From an uncultured Bacteroidota bacterium (GTDB lineage Bacteria > Bacteroidota > Bacteroidia > Chitinophagales > Chitinophagaceae): a stretch of 5,479 bases of DNA. The translations under genes were made by a program, and so were the position numbers. Under the pieces are notes generated by a model, which was given only the letters and a program-made list of their open reading frames with translations, was not told the origin of the DNA and made no database searches. Of the stretch, positions 5,374-5,479 are shown piece after piece (the stretch's first letter is position 1; the number at the start of each line of letters is the position of its first letter). Location: the NCBI GenBank assembly GCA_946887345.1, contig CAMPKR010000183.1:1-5479 (forward strand), in the 5' to 3' direction.

Positions 5374-5479
5374 CAGGTAATTAGCTTTAAAAGTTCAGCG
5401 AAGTAACCCCGGCAGTATCATATTAGACCACAACAGAATGTTATATTCCATAATCCTTACTCATATTATTCCATTATAT

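Noticed and set aside
5036..5380. + strand open frame opposite ccmE
   Set aside because: ccmE carries a membrane anchor, family motifs and CPSKY; the antisense product is low-complexity aromatic/basic sequence typical of a shadow frame.
5395..5451. 18-codon open frame on the - strand upstream of ccmE (MEYNILLWSN...), considered as a CcmD remnant or leader peptide
   Set aside because: Too short to judge, does not resemble CcmD, and the AAGGA upstream is only two bases from its ATG.

Overview
The window looks like a chromosomal segment from a member of the Bacteroidota, plausibly the Chitinophagaceae. The evidence is the style of the proteins (an Amidase_3 cell-wall amidase, EGF-bearing lipoproteins, a long CcmF and a CcmE with a CPSKY motif), the near absence of Shine-Dalgarno sequences, A/T-rich leaders, and promoter-like TTG ... 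TAnnTTT elements of the Bacteroidota type. The family-level placement is inference.

Layout on the + strand: the 3' end of an N-acetylmuramoyl-L-alanine amidase gene (1-437); two tandem paralogous genes for small lipoproteins with one EGF-like module each (577-1128 and 1266-1808), each with its own promoter-like element of identical geometry; and a small exported protein made of two Tudor-knot/chromo-barrel-like repeats (1947-2336). Clear hairpins follow the second lipoprotein gene and the Tudor-like gene; weaker ones follow the amidase and the first lipoprotein gene. These four genes therefore look like mostly separate transcription units.

Layout on the - strand: ccmE (5359-4967) followed by ccmF (4904-2430), two adjacent genes of cytochrome c maturation System I. 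CcmE carries heme covalently in the periplasm and CcmF attaches it to apocytochromes. This CcmE has Cys in place of the usual heme-binding His (CxxxY). CcmF keeps the WWD motif and the four expected histidines but has a long extra periplasmic region. ccmF converges on the Tudor-like gene, and a perfect 11-bp hairpin lies between them.

No tRNA, rRNA, CRISPR array, insertion sequence or phage gene was seen. The least explained parts are the duplicated EGF-lipoprotein pair, with its unknown C-terminal domain and duplicated promoter, and the secreted tandem Tudor-like protein. I found no evidence for a wholly new multi-gene system.
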